Source of the DNA: Periplaneta americana
Taxonomy: Eukaryota; Arthropoda; Insecta; Blattodea; Blattidae
DNA length: 64,000 nt
Assembly (NCBI RefSeq): GCF_040183065.1
Contig: NC_091117.1
Location: 109,236,001-109,300,000 of the forward strand
Direction: 5' to 3'
Each line of letters starts with the position of its first letter. The stretch's first letter is position 1. The position numbers and the translations under genes were made by a program. The notes under the pieces are model-generated. The model was not told the DNA's origin. It made no database searches and worked only from the letters and a program-made list of their open reading frames with translations. Positions 1 through 10,576 of the stretch are shown here, in pieces.

Positions 1-182
1 AGTTACCTGGTTGAGGTTTTTTCCGGGGTTTTCCCTCAACCCAATACGAGCAAATGCTAGGTAACTTTCGGTGCTGGACCCCGGACTCATTTCACCGGCA
101 TTATCACCTTCATATCATTCAGACGCTAAATAACCTAGATGTTGATACAGCGTCGTAAAATAAGCCAATAAAATAAATAAAA
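1..182 (+). mobile_element. SINE-1 copy, tRNA-derived head cut off by window edge
   Basis: This is the body of a SINE family that recurs at 4058-4321, 41757-42008 and 42301-44297. The shared body contains the 'ggttgaggttttttccgg' block, the 'tttcggtgctggaccccgg' block and the end 'acagcgtcgtaaaataa' followed by a short A/T-rich tail. The tRNA-like promoter head seen in the other copies lies before position 1. The tail runs straight into a THAP/P-like transposase remnant, so this copy appears to have inserted into that gene just after its conserved DEMAI block. The TSD cannot be checked because the left flank is missing. Confidence 0.85.
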
Positions 183-1112
183 ATTTATTGCCATCTCATC
201 GCATATAAGAGAAACTACTTTCTCAATTTCATTCAATTTTGTGGCTTCTAACTTAAGTGTCTGTATAATTAAAGGGGAAACACCAACGACACATTCCGTT
301 GAGCCCATATACCTATCTAATGTGCTGCACGACGGTGCTTGTATTAATTTCAAATTTCTTAAAAAATCATAGCCTTTAGGAGACGATATTCGCCAACATA
401 AGCAGAACCGAATAGTTGGCTCGGACCATTTTGAACGTTTTTTTTTTTTTTTAATTTCTAATTTCATCCAGTATATATACAGCCATTTTGTCGCCATCAT
501 GTGCTGATTTCTTTATGTTCTCTACTGACTTTCTCTCAGTATAGTTATTAAGTTCTTCCTTCGCCTCTTGAAGTTCCTTCTCTATTTCCACAATTTTGTT
601 TTCAAGTCTGTACACTTTCGCTCGAAGATTTTGATTTAATTGTTTATGATATTCCAGTTAACTTAATCTTACAGTATTTACTTGAACAGCAATATGTCTG
701 GAATCTACGTTTACATCTGCCTTGTCTTTTATAATTCCTGACATTGTGTAGTCAATCTTGAGATTTTTTCCTTCTCGGAGGATGATGAACTTGAGTTTCT
801 GGCTTTTATCTTCCTCTTGTTAGAAGATTTCTTGTATGAAGGATATTCAGGAAATATGCTTGGTATCGACAAATTTTTTAGTTTCCTATATTTCGTATCT
901 TCTTTAAAATCTTCTTGTTTGAAGTGTAAACTACACACAGATGAACGATCAGAAGGAATTTACTTACTTCCTCTTATGTCACCTTCTCTTGATATAATAT
1001 TTAACCACTTTTCCCGCAGCTCACTATTAGATGGAAATTCATGAAATGATAATCTTCTGAATTTCAATTTTCCTCTGTGCGCTTTGCAGAAAGGGACACA
1101 ACAAGACACCAT
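183..1112 (-). pseudogene. THAP-domain P-element-like transposase, N-terminal remnant
   Basis: Read on the minus strand from an ATG at 1112, the sequence starts with a THAP zinc finger: MVSCCVPFC near the start and VCSLHF about 60 codons later, the C2CH signature. A basic linker, a coiled-coil-like stretch (about 530-670) and a block with WSEPTIRFCLCW, SSPKGYDFLRN and LICDEMAI follow, in the order known for P-element and THAP9-type transposases. THAP fingers bind DNA; the following region belongs to the RNase H-like transposase. An in-frame TAA interrupts the THAP finger (about 960), further frame breaks follow, and the catalytic and C-terminal parts are missing beyond the SINE at 1-182. It is dead. 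Domain assignment is by motif recall. Confidence 0.75.
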
Positions 1113-2312
1113 TGCAAATATATTATAATAAAATTAATATTGTTATTTCAGGAAACGAAGTTTTATATCTCACAAAATTAAATGTATTTCAACTCGAATG
1201 TTCCTTCCTTCCATGTATTTTAAAGAAGAAAATCATATCATTAATAAACAATCACTTACAAACACTGTACTTAATTACTTATAAGATGTCAAATAAAATA
1301 CTATAATTATTTCTACACATTTAGTAGAGCCAAACCAACGGCAGTTACTTGCTGCGTTCTAGTGTCGAAACTGGACAATAATGGTCCACGCGAAACTCAA
1401 TGCTAAGAAAGAGGAATGCGCAGGCAGTTACGCATCGATAAGATGCGATCCAGCAGGCAGTGGTCAAATCGCTCCTGGTACTGCTATTTAACGTGGCGCA
1501 AGCTCGGCTCATTCTCAATGACGTTATAGTTATAGCTCATTCTGACGCCCCACTCAGTATGACCGGAAATAATGCTCGACGATAAACAACTTCTCCTCTG
1601 TTGTGAGAACAATAATAACAGAAATCAACATAGGCCTAACACTGAATTCACAACATGTAAAACTATTGTATACAATAAATAAATACTTCGTTGCTAGAGA
1701 AACGTGGATAGCATATGAGCGATAATTTCAGTAGTCTATTGTTTGTTTTGGCGCATACCGTATTAGTATTTTTATTCCTGTAAGAGTTTCCAAGGGAAGG
1801 TAAGCGATTTGGTAGAATGAAACCAAAGCAATGCAGATTTAGAAGATGGAAATTTGAAATTGCTCACTTTCATAAAAAAAAGTCCCAAAGCAGGGGAATT
1901 ATTTTATTTTTTGCGCATTAATCTCGAAACGTTACGTAATAATGAGAATTTTGATAAAATGCTAATTAGGTATATGTTCTCTGAAAATGCACTGACGTCC
2001 GTAGCAGTTGATAAAGCGTCCTAAAATTATTCAATTACAATTACAAAATGCACCGACGTCTTCACGTAACAACGGACATTACTTAAAAGATACACTTAAA
2101 AACGTTTATAATTTCACCTTCCTGTACGAGTATACAGTACATTAGGAGTCACTGTATCTTGTGGAGGAAGAAACACTACTATAAATTGAACTCCAATATT
2201 AGGACAGCATCTCTAGGGTCGTAATGAACACTATCCATAGTTTTGGGGGAGTGCTTAGGTTCAATATATAATCCGACGTGTGGTCTATGACTTGTCTTGA
2301 GTATCCGCAATA
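1113..2312. other. No recognised gene
   Basis: I see no coding similarity here. The part next to 1112 may hold the 5' untranslated end and terminal repeat of the P-like element, but I could not match a terminal repeat. A TAGGCCTA palindrome lies at 1631-1638. The mariner TSD lies at the right edge. Confidence 0.5.
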
Positions 2313-2314
2313 TA

Positions 2315-3637
2315 CGAGGGCTGTTTTTTTAAACCTCCTATAAGTAGTCCATAAAAAAACAAGTGTAAATAACAAAATGAATTTATTACCAAAAGTTATG
2401 TACAAACATGATTACTTTTCGACATAATCACCCTGAAGATTGAGCCATTTGTCTTATCTGTGGGCGAGCTTTCCAATCCACTCTTCATACAATGTTGCCG
2501 CCAGCGAGATGAGATGGGCCTTACGTTGTTTTGAAGCTCCTCATTAGTCTGGAACCTCTGCTCTCCTAGCCACTTCTTCAGTTCAGGGAAGAGGTGGAAG
2601 TCGCTCGGCGCTAAGTCGGGACTATACGCCGGTGTTCAAACACTTCCCATCGAAATTGCTGAGGAAGCTGTTGGGTTACAGCAGCACTGTGAGGGCGAGC
2701 GTTGTCATGAATCAGAAGAACTCCAGAAGTCAGCATGCCTCTTCTTGTTTTGAATGGCTCTCCGCAGTCGTCGTAAAGTCTGACAATAAATAGCTCCATT
2801 GATCGTAGTCCCAGGTCCATAAACTCAACAAGCAACACACCCTTTTGGTTCCAAAACACGGTAGCCATAATCTTCCTGTTGTTGAAGGTTTGTTTGAACT
2901 TTTTCCGTTTGTATGGCGAGTTTGAGTGCATCCATTGTTGTAATGTTGTTTAGTTTCGGAGGCGACATATTAAATCCAGGTCTCATCTCCAGTCACAATT
3001 GATTTCATAAAATCTTCACCTTCAACCTCATAACGGGTAAGAAACGTCAGCGCTGATACAATTCGGCGAACTTTTTATGGGTCATCAGACATCTTTGGAA
3101 CCCATCGAGCGCACAGTTTTTTTGTTGCTTTGGTGTCTGTTGCGGTCGGGTAAACAGATGATCTTGACACTTCAGGAAATTCCGTACACAACACACTAAT
3201 TTATGTAAACCTCCGTTTTTTCGAACCACTTGACCTAGACTCGTTGAACAATGTCTTCTGTTGCAACAGACTTGCGTCCTTGTCCGCCTTCATCTCGAAC
3301 ATTGGTTTGGCCTTCTTTAAATTGCCTACATAATTCACGCACAACAACATCACTCATAAAGTTTGCACCGTATACTCGGCTCATTCTTCGATGAATTTCC
3401 CTTCTGCTTGAAGAAACCGAATTATAGTCTACTATGCAACTCGCACTTGGCGAGAGAATCAATCGTAGCAGCCATGTTTACGTGCCTGCAACTCAGCTCA
3501 AAATGGCGTAATAACGTTGGAAGTGGCAGAGGTTATATTGGGGAAGATGCACAGTCGCCCTCCGAGCATCGCCGCCTCATACCACTCGATTGGCTGTTTA
3601 CTGGCACGATCGGAGGTTGAAAAAAAAACAGCCCTCG
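2315..3637 (-). mobile_element. mariner element with both TIRs and TA target duplication
   Basis: The left end reads CGAGGGCTGTTTTTTT and the right end is its reverse complement (CAGCCCTCG at the edge), each flanked by TA (2313-2314 and 3638-3639), the target duplication of Tc1/mariner elements. The 1,323-bp length is normal for a mariner. The transposase is on the minus strand and broken, so the copy is inactive unless mobilised in trans. Confidence 0.92.
2412..3475 (-). pseudogene. mariner transposase, frameshifted
   Basis: The minus-strand pieces together cover a whole mariner transposase. They are an N-terminal helix-turn-helix region (MSRVYGANF, VVRELCRQFKEG), the first catalytic Asp in VTGDETWI (about 2975), the second in HDNARPHS (about 2690), and the third in YSPDLAPSD (about 2625), about 34 residues after the second as in D,D(34)D mariners. 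The ending is a KWLNLQGDYVEK-like tail with a stop at 2412-2414. The start at 3475 was chosen because MAAT-type residues precede the helix-turn-helix. The catalytic triad is still readable, but it lies in different frames: a stop follows ETWI and a frameshift precedes YSPDLAPSD. Confidence 0.9.
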
Positions 3638-3639
3638 TA

Positions 3640-4046
3640 GATAGATATATTACAATTAAAGGACAGAATGCGATGCAAAACTACACCCAGGTTTAACACA
3701 TTTTATGCTACCACTAACATGCACTTAATGAGGTCAGTATCAATCGAACTGGGCATATCTCATATATGCCCTTGTCTACTACTTATTTTCTTGAAGCTTT
3801 CAGAATTCACACAGCAATTCTCAATATGACTTCCTTTATGTCGGAAGTAATGAAGGTGAGTGCCATAGGTAATATTATAGCACGTAGAAGGGCCAATGTG
3901 TGATTGTGAACACCTATACCCCTTTTCATGCGACTTAGTTCATGGAGGTCGAAGCTTTTTAGCAGCCCAGAACAACAAAAGCTATTCGCGATTAAGCAAC
4001 GTTGCCTAGTTGTAACGCTGAGGCTCAGTCACTCTTAGTTATGGTT
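3640..4046. other. No recognised feature
   Basis: Short unassigned stretch between the mariner and SINE-1. I see no coding similarity and no repeat shared with the rest of the window. Confidence 0.4.
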
Positions 4047-4057
4047 AGTTAAATATT

Positions 4058-4321
4058 TTATTTATTTTTATTTAAGTAGGTTATTTTACGACGCTTTATC
4101 AACATCTCAGATTATTTAGCGTCTGAATGAGATGAAGGTGATAATGCCGATGAAATGTGTCCGGGGCCCAGCACCGAAATTTACCCAGCATTTGCTCATA
4201 TTGGGTTGAGGGAAAGCCCCGGAAAAAATCTCAACCAGGTAACTTGCCCCGACCGGGAATCGAACCCGGACCACCTGGTTTCGCGGCCAGACGCGCTAGC
4301 CGTTACTCCACAGGTGTGGAC
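4058..4321 (-). mobile_element. SINE-1 copy, full length, minus strand
   Basis: On the minus strand it starts with the tRNA-like head (CACCTGTGGAGTAACGG as an A-box region, and GGTTCGATTCCCGG as a near-perfect pol III B box). The family body and an A/T-rich tail (4058-4080) follow. Flanks AGTTAAATATT (4047-4057) and AGTTAATATT (4322-4331) look like a TSD with one length difference. Confidence 0.88.
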
Positions 4322-4473
4322 AGTTAATATTACACGCAGGGTGCGAATTAAGATTTCTGATGGGGGGGGGGAGGAAATAGAATCCTAGACAGAAAATACC
4401 ACACATAAAATTATTATTATCCTCATTCGATATGGCTCAATGCTTGGTCGCACAAAGTTTCTTGTATTGCATC

Positions 4474-4504
<31 letters not shown>

Positions 4505-5040
4505 GGGAAATCCCTCCACGCTCCCCGTTAATTCGCACCCTCGTTACATGAGCCCAGACAAAGTATTGTTAGCCACGAAGAAGAGAGATGTATGAACTAA
4601 GTCGCGTGAAAAGCATTTTAGGCAACATTACTATACACCTGTTTCTTGCTTACCAAATTTCTTGAGGGCCAATTATTCTAATTGGGGTATATTCATCTGT
4701 ATAGGTAAAAATGAGTTTTATTTTTAATTATTAAATAATTACTAATTTATTTGATGTAATTGCAAATACAGACCTAATGCACATTTTTAATACTTAAACA
4801 TTCTTCCAACTAGCCTATAAACAGAAACTGGACTAAAAGGTCAAGGTTTCTTGCAACTTGTGGGAGTGCCCTACCGCTATTATAGGGGCCCAGGTGCATA
4901 CAGGCTCCCACACATGTTTCCTTATGAAGCAACCTGGTGTGGGTCACAAGGGAAATGACCTGTTGCTTCTTGTTTCCCATATCTGAATTGTTATGACACT
5001 TGAATCTGGTTTAGAAAAAACAATAAAAAAAACTTAACAT
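4322..5040. other. Unassigned, with a G-run and (GAT)n
   Basis: Holds a short poly-G tract near 4362-4371 and a (GAT)n microsatellite at about 4473-4502. GAT runs also form the 3' tail of LINE-beta (see 11714), so this may mark an old LINE end. No coding similarity was seen. Confidence 0.45.
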
Positions 5041-5591
5041 CAATTTATGGACAAATGTAACAGTACATTCCCCCATAGTAATACCATAGATACTCTCTTG
5101 TACTGCATGCAGATGACCAAGTTCTTTTCGCTAACACATAATTAAGATGAATTACAGTACTCAATTAACCATCTTATTACTATTGTAAACGATTTTAACA
5201 TGAAAAGCTCAAAAATAAATGTTATGGTTTCCAAGGATAATTACCCACCTGAATCAAAGTATACATTAACATTTCAATATTGGAATAAGTAACTCGTTCA
5301 AAATATTTGGGTTATACTTTAACACATCTTGAAGAATGCAAATTAATACTCAAAATTCAGAATTATAACAGATACTACCTCCTCAGAATCATCAACCAAG
5401 TTTCCACACAACAACATTCAAAAACACGCAAGATTCAAGGGTTAAAAGGTTTTGGCAAGACCCACCCTCTGTAGTGGTAGTGAAGAAGGGACACATAATA
5501 TCTGTTAATATCAGATTTTGAGAAGAACTGCTGCATATAAGCCTTTTACATTACAAACACAATGAAGCAATAGTTACTCGTAAAAAATTAA

Positions 5592-5642
<51 letters not shown>

Positions 5643-5835
5643 ACAGCTGCGTATTCCTATGACTAAGTCTATAGACAAAATTGGTTACAACACGCCAATA
5701 ATGCTATGTTCCAGGATACCAAAACAGACACTATGGTACAGACCCAGAGGAAGAAGATCTGTGAGTCGACCATTCCAAAGATGGCTGGAGATCATAACAG
5801 GCCAATAGGCCTATTAATTGACAGAGAAATGATGA
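5041..5835 (+). pseudogene. LINE-beta reverse transcriptase C-terminal half and 3' end, degenerate
   Basis: Broken plus-strand reading frames match the same protein as the minus-strand LINE at 11714-13566. They include a decayed YADD-like active-site region (about 5090), DELQYSINHL, NDFNMKSS, an HNIQKH-like region, ARPTL, and finally a tail with PKQTLWYRPRGRRS and RPFQRW. The copy at 11.8 kb has RLPRQILRYIPYGRRS and RPLKSWME at the same place. A short GATGATCATG remnant of the 3' tail follows near 5832. Stops and frameshifts throughout make it a fossil. Confidence 0.7.
5595..5638. repeat. (AT)n microsatellite
   Basis: About 22 AT units without interruption, lying within the LINE-beta remnant. 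Confidence 0.95.
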
Positions 5836-6368
5836 TCATGTAACAGTAGCATTGAAAAAACAGGAAAATATAACACTCAAAGCTGTAAATTATTGCAATT
5901 AGGCCTATTAGTATTGCAAAAACTCACGGGAGTGCTTACGAACTTCCATTAAATGCTTCTCTGACAAGCTTGACTAACAAACTATAAACAACAGTAGAAT
6001 CAAATAAGCTGTTTCTAGAGTCCTAAAAATGCACTACAGTGAATTATCATTAATAAGTAAAACATACTTAAAATAAAAAATACAAAATATTAAATACCTT
6101 GAATTAGTAAAAACTGAGTTACAATGGGAGTTTGTTGCAAGGATCATAATATTGGAGGCGGGGGGAGAGAATATGAACGAAAATAATTTTATTATTCTGT
6201 ACGACTAATTTTAATATTACATATAAAGGGTACAACATCTACAGCCGACAATTTGGGGTGAGCTAGCCACAGGCTTTACACGAGAAAAGGAAGCTGAACT
6301 AATGAACCAACTCAAATATTACACTCAATTTCTTCTTAAAATGCACTGACATCTTCTTAAACTCTATA
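5836..6368. other. Unassigned, possibly the 3' end of LINE-epsilon
   Basis: No strong coding match. If the piggyBac-like insertion at 6373-10572 is removed, the minus-strand reading frame of LINE-epsilon (10577-11300) stays open for about 20 more codons into 6300-6368 before a stop. The right edge may therefore be the 3' end of that LINE. A TAGGCCTA palindrome is at 5900-5907. Confidence 0.4.
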
Positions 6369-6830
6369 TTAACCCGCGATCGCTCGTGCTGTTAGAATCT
6401 AACAATTTTTATTTTTCTGTTATTACTTCATTGTTGTTGCAGATGTGTATATATTGCTCTGACAATGCCTTCTTCCATACCTCTGCTTTTATTGTTGCGA
6501 TTATCGCATCCAAGATTTAATTACAAATCTGTTGGTAGCTTTATTAATAAAGTGGCGCACAAAGTTAAATAAAAATCTAATGCGGAAGTGATTTCGTTAG
6601 TCTTTCGTGAAATTTATTGCAGTGCAGTTTATTGATTTATTTATTGCATCTTTCACGTCTTCAACATCGACCATCAGTATTTTTTCCTTCTGAAGATTTT
6701 ATCTTAAAAGTAGGCCCTATACTCACTTTTTTTAATTATAGTTTTATTCTGTATGTACCAAGCATTTTATTTTAGTTTGTTTTATTTTACTTTCTCATAA
6801 AACAAAGCAAAAATTTATTTCTTACATAAG

Positions 6831-6989
6831 GAAAATCATGTCGGATGTAGGTCTACCAAAAGAAAGAACAGATTCACACAATACCGCTGTAATAGTTGTT
6901 CTAGCCCAATATGTAAAGAACACACAGAAAGAGCTGTGTTTATCTGCCATAAATGCAGTTCAAAAGAAAATTACTCTGATTCAGATTAG
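6831..6989 (+). pseudogene. piggyBac transposase C-terminal Cys-rich domain
   Basis: One plus-strand frame reads a Cys-rich block ending at a TAG (6987-6989): GC near the start, then YRCNSCSSPICKEH and FICHKCSS. The run of Cys pairs with a His is the zinc-binding C-terminal domain that piggyBac transposases use to bind their own ends. No catalytic DDD region is present upstream between 6373 and 6830, so only the last part of the protein survives. It sits inside the TTAA-flanked element, which supports the assignment. Confidence 0.75.
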
Positions 6990-7790
6990 TAAAATATGAA
7001 TGAAAAACATTTTGAATTTTTAAGTTAGTTTATTTCAGTCAAAAGTGTTCGTTAAAGTACATTTCAAAATATTTCTTTTCAATCTTGGTGAATTGTATAT
7101 ATAAAACAAAATTATTTATGATTATTTATATATGATAAAACAATAAAATATTAAATATACTTGTACTCAGGTCAATAAAATAGGGACTGAAAATATTGAA
7201 TTGATAAAATATTATTTGTTTCAGTGAAAAGCGTTGATACACGAATAGTTCAAGTACAGTTTTCCAATATTGTATCAATCAATCAAACTCCTGTATCTCC
7301 TCATGAGGAGCATAGGGCATTCACAAAGTGCCTCCATCGGACCCTATTTGTAGTCCAATATTGTATAATTTGTTTATAAAACAGTTCTTTTTATTATAAA
7401 ATGTATGTATTTAGAACAGTAAAATAAGTTAGGAAAAAAAAAAATATCTTGATTTCTAAAGTAATTACTTATTTTAGCGAAAACACAGATTTCAGTTTTA
7501 TATATTTTGTTTATAAAACAGTTCTATTGGTGAAAAAATAATTAAAAAAATTGTATTTATTGCATTTACAGTTGTCAAAAAAAAAAAAAAAAAAAAGTGG
7601 CCGCACTCGTGAACAGCGAATATTTTCAAAGTCCACTTCGGGTCGCGGCGATGTTACACGATGCATGTGCTTGTACAAGCAGTTCCGGAACTATGAATGT
7701 GTTCCATATCTGCGCCTCGTAGACCAGTGGTAGAGTCCTTGTTTAATGATTCAAAGGTTGTGGGTTCGGGCCTTCTTCAAGTTTTCATTT
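6990..7790. other. AT-rich piggyBac interior with a tRNA-like fragment
   Basis: Non-coding. A poly-A tract lies at about 7577-7596. A tRNA-like stretch at about 7714-7775 has a TAGACCAGTGG A-box-like motif and GGTTGTGGGTTCGG, reminiscent of SINE heads. A block at about 7285-7365 (CCTGTATCTCCTCATGAGGA) has the look of a dispersed repeat, but I see no second copy here. Confidence 0.4.
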
Positions 7791-7794
7791 TATT

Positions 7795-7970
7795 TTTTAA
7801 TCGTTCTTTAGCGATGTAAATGATATTCAAATTATCATTTATATCCAGTTATCGTTCTTTATGGATATCACGTTATTTATATTTTGTTATCGTTCTTTAG
7901 AGATATGAATAAAATTCAAGTCATCATTTGTATTCTGTTATCGTTGTATAATGATATGAATAATAATAAT
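7795..7970 (+). repeat. Degenerate hairpin minisatellite, first block
   Basis: Several 45-60 bp units, each with a core like ATCGTTCTTTAGCGAT (about 7799, 7852, 7890, 7940) followed by AT-rich sequence with TTCAAGTTATCATTTATAT. The core is an inverted repeat (ATCG and CGAT around an 8-base loop). The same array resumes at 8510. Confidence 0.7.
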
Positions 7971-8505
7971 TATTATTGTATCTCCAATGGGGGTTAGCCC
8001 TATTTTACATATGTATGTTAGAGCTATAGTTTTATACACAAAAAAGATAAGCATAAAGATAAATGGAAAAGAAAATTAAATTAGCTTACGCGATGTAAAC
8101 AAAACATAAACAATCCGTAAATTAGGCATTGCGATTGCAAAATAAATATCAGTTATCAATTTGAAACATACAAAAACATTAACAACACACATACTTAACA
8201 CTTCTATAACACAAATATGCAGCTTTCCGTACCATACATCATAAATTAATACACAATAGTCACACAAACACAATCAAACTATAATTACGACATTGCGACG
8301 ACATCAAGCATCCCATAACTGACTCACATACATAACAAATCAAGCATCCGTTGCAACACATACACTTCAACATAGTAACCACACTTTTAAAAGTTACAAA
8401 TTTGGCTCCAAGAAGAATAAATAGGACACTGTTACTAATTACTATTCTTCTACAATTTCTTAAATACATCTGTAATAAATCTGTGAAATTCCGATGTGAA
8501 TAATA
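7971..8505. other. Segment separating the two minisatellite blocks
   Basis: No minisatellite units and no coding similarity, despite short open frames on the minus strand. It may be a later insertion, because the array resumes on its right side. I could not find matching ends. Confidence 0.4.
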
Positions 8506-8507
8506 TT

Positions 8508-8885
8508 CACGTTTTTTATATTGTTATCGTTCTTTAGCGATATAAATAACATTCAAGTTATCATTTATATTCTGTTTTCCTTCATTAGCATTATAAAATA
8601 ATATTCAAGTTATTTATATTGTTATTGTTCTTTCGCAATATAAATAATCTGTATTTTATGTAAGTAATTATTATAACACAAATAAACATCTTTCTTTGTA
8701 AAATAGGTTATTTTATTCAGATAATTAAATACGTATTATATAATATCTTATATTAATTAAACAAACCGATATTTATCATTTATATTCTGTTATCGTTCTT
8801 TAGTGATACTGTATAAATAATATTCAAGTTATTTATATTGTAATCGTTCTTTAGCGATATAAATAACATAACTTTAATATTAGGT
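8508..8885 (+). repeat. Degenerate hairpin minisatellite, second block
   Basis: Further units with the ATCGTTCTTTAGCGAT core (about 8526, 8790, 8846). In the unit at 8624-8639 the core reads ATTGTTCTTTCGCAAT, so both sides of the stem have changed together and pairing is kept. Spacing is irregular and an AT-rich segment interrupts the array around 8645-8765. Confidence 0.7.
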
Positions 8886-8972
8886 TTGGAAAAATCCAGT
8901 TGCATAATATTGGTATTAGTTTTTCTTTTTGTATTATTACATTATACTATATTGAACACAATAAAATGAAAA

Positions 8973-9043
8973 GGAGTAACGAGGAATTGAACCTGAGACG
9001 TTGACATCTAAATTCCGACGTTCGTCCGCTGAGCTACGAGGGC
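8973..9043 (-). repeat. tRNA-like sequence, probably a SINE head
   Basis: On the minus strand, GCCCTCGTAGCTCAGCGG resembles a tRNA 5' end with an A box and GGTTCAATTCC is a B box at tRNA spacing. The two acceptor ends do not pair well, so a functional tRNA is unlikely. Confidence 0.5.
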
Positions 9044-9440
9044 AAAGTGTGGAAACATTTTCGGAAAAATTGGCCCAATCACACTCTAAGATTTTCTGAT
9101 GATTCGTAGAAGCTAGTCCAGGATGCGGGGGGCAAAGGCTAATTGAGATTTCCCGGTCTCTGATCGGGTCAAACATCCTGACAGAATTAATATTTAACCC
9201 TTGCCGTGACTTTCGGTGAAGTCCGGAGGGCCCAATTAGTCAAATCCATTTTCCTCATCTCCACGTTTGGGCCCCTTGGAATTTAATATGATGCGAAAGA
9301 GATAGTGGTGTGCGGAAAGCACGGGATGTTACCGCATTAGACCTATCCTTCCCAAGAAAAACTGCAAACATGAACAAAGGAAGCTTTTAATAGAAGAAGG
9401 ATCTTCTGCGGACCTCTGGAAAAATAACTAAGGAAGAGAC
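9044..9440. other. Unassigned segment beside the tRNA-like sequence
   Basis: Slightly higher in GC than its surroundings. I recognise no family, and no second copy is in the window. Confidence 0.35.
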
Positions 9441-9442
9441 TA

Positions 9443-9820
9443 GTGAAGTGCTTTGTGTGGAGTGAGGCATTGTATGGGGAAGGAACCTGGACATTACGAC
9501 GAAATGAAGAGAAACGAATTGAAGCATTTGATATGTGGATGTGGAGAAGAACAGTGCGTGTGAAGTGTACAGACATAATAAAAAATAAAATTGTGTTTGA
9601 AAAAGTGAGTGAAGAAAGAATGATGCTGAAACTGATTAGAAAGATAAAAAGGAATTGGTTGGGTCTCTGGTTGAAAAGAATAATAGACGACATTAGGATA
9701 TGTGGATCATATGCGGAGACTAAGAGGAAGGCAGAAAATAGGAAAGATTGGAGATTGCTGGGTTTGCAATGAAAGACCTGCCCATGGACAGAACACTTAT
9801 GTATGTATGTTCAGAATGCC
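9443..9820 (+). pseudogene. LINE-delta 3' coding end
   Basis: The open frame 9443-9772 reads the last part of a reverse transcriptase ORF of a common arthropod LINE type: LYGEGTWTLRRNEEKRIEAF, MWMWRRTVRVKC, EERMMLKLIRKIKRNWLGL and KAENRKDWRLLGLQ. These residues follow the polymerase core and form the connection to the 3' end. The usual stretch between the WLGLWLKR region and the IDDI region is shorter than I remember, suggesting an internal deletion. A TATGTATGT run follows at about 9798. No polymerase catalytic core is present. Confidence 0.7.
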
Positions 9821-9834
9821 TGGAACATCGTGTC

Positions 9835-10200
9835 TAAGAACAGTCGCTATTTGCAAAGACTAGTCAATTCCATGCCCACTCGACTGCAAGATGGTCGAGA
9901 TAAGAGGAAGATACACTAAATATTGAATTGTGGGTTTTTGTTTTGTTTTTTGAACGCTTAATTGTTTGAATGTTTTAAGGCCGACGCCAGTAAATTTGTT
10001 TTGTTTATGCCACGAAAGATATTTTTATTGAGAATAAAATCTTTTTTCTTTCCATTTACAGCCACAATATCATAATGTTAAAGTCATGGCATAATATATT
10101 AATGAACCTGATGTTAATTACTAAAATAATCGTAAAAGAGAAAGGAGCCATTATGTATAGTTTGTCTCTCTCAAAAACAGAACAAAAAAGAACATAAAAA
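9835..10200. other. Unassigned piggyBac interior
   Basis: AT-rich, no coding similarity. It lies between the LINE-delta scrap and a tRNA-like fragment. Confidence 0.35.
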
Positions 10201-10272
10201 GCACGGGGTTGTAGTCGAACGCAGGACCTCATGAATAAGAGGCATGAACGCTACCATTACGCTATCGAATAA
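10201..10272 (-). repeat. Weak tRNA-like sequence
   Basis: On the minus strand there is a GATAGCGTAATGGTAGCG A-box-like motif and, after tRNA-like spacing, a B-box-like GCGTTCGACTAC. Pairing is poor. It could be a decayed SINE head or a tRNA relic. Confidence 0.35.
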
Positions 10273-10576
10273 CACACAGAATACTTCAATTATAACTGTA
10301 GATATCAGGCAACGTGGTCCAACAACATGTAACATCGCCTGTCTCCGAATTGTAGCGAAGATACCCGAAGGGAACTTTGTTTCAGGAGACCGGCCATTTT
10401 TTCTTTTGACAGCTGTACATAATTAAAAACCTAGGTACAATAACGTAAAAAATCTTTGTGTGGGTAACATATTTGTTAATGCAAATATAAACTAATAAAC
10501 ATAAAAATAAATTATGTTAGAATCTAATGCAGTAATTATCGCGTAACAACAATAGGCGCGAGCGATCCCGGGTTAA

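Larger units (their letters stand above)
6373..10572 (+). mobile_element. piggyBac-like element, TTAA-flanked, decayed
   Basis: The ends are CCCGCGATCGCTCG (6373-6386) and the reverse complement of CCCGGGATCGCTCG (10559-10572), 13 of 14 matching. Each is flanked outside by TTAA (6369-6372, 10573-10576), the duplicated target of piggyBac elements. A TTAGAATCTAA-like motif lies just inside both ends (6392-6402; 10517-10527). The C-terminal Cys-rich domain of a piggyBac-type transposase lies inside at 6831-6989. The rest of the transposase is missing, and the interior has gained other material: a minisatellite, tRNA-like pieces and a LINE scrap. At 4.2 kb it is longer than a typical 2-3 kb piggyBac, consistent with later insertions. 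Confidence 0.75.

Noticed and set aside
4370..4510. GAT run as a LINE-beta 3' end
   Set aside because: No LINE-beta coding sequence lies next to it on either strand; a plain microsatellite is the simpler reading.
7795..8885. CRISPR-like array of short hairpin repeats
   Set aside because: Eukaryotic AT-rich DNA, irregular spacing, degenerate units and no unique spacers of constant length; it is a minisatellite.
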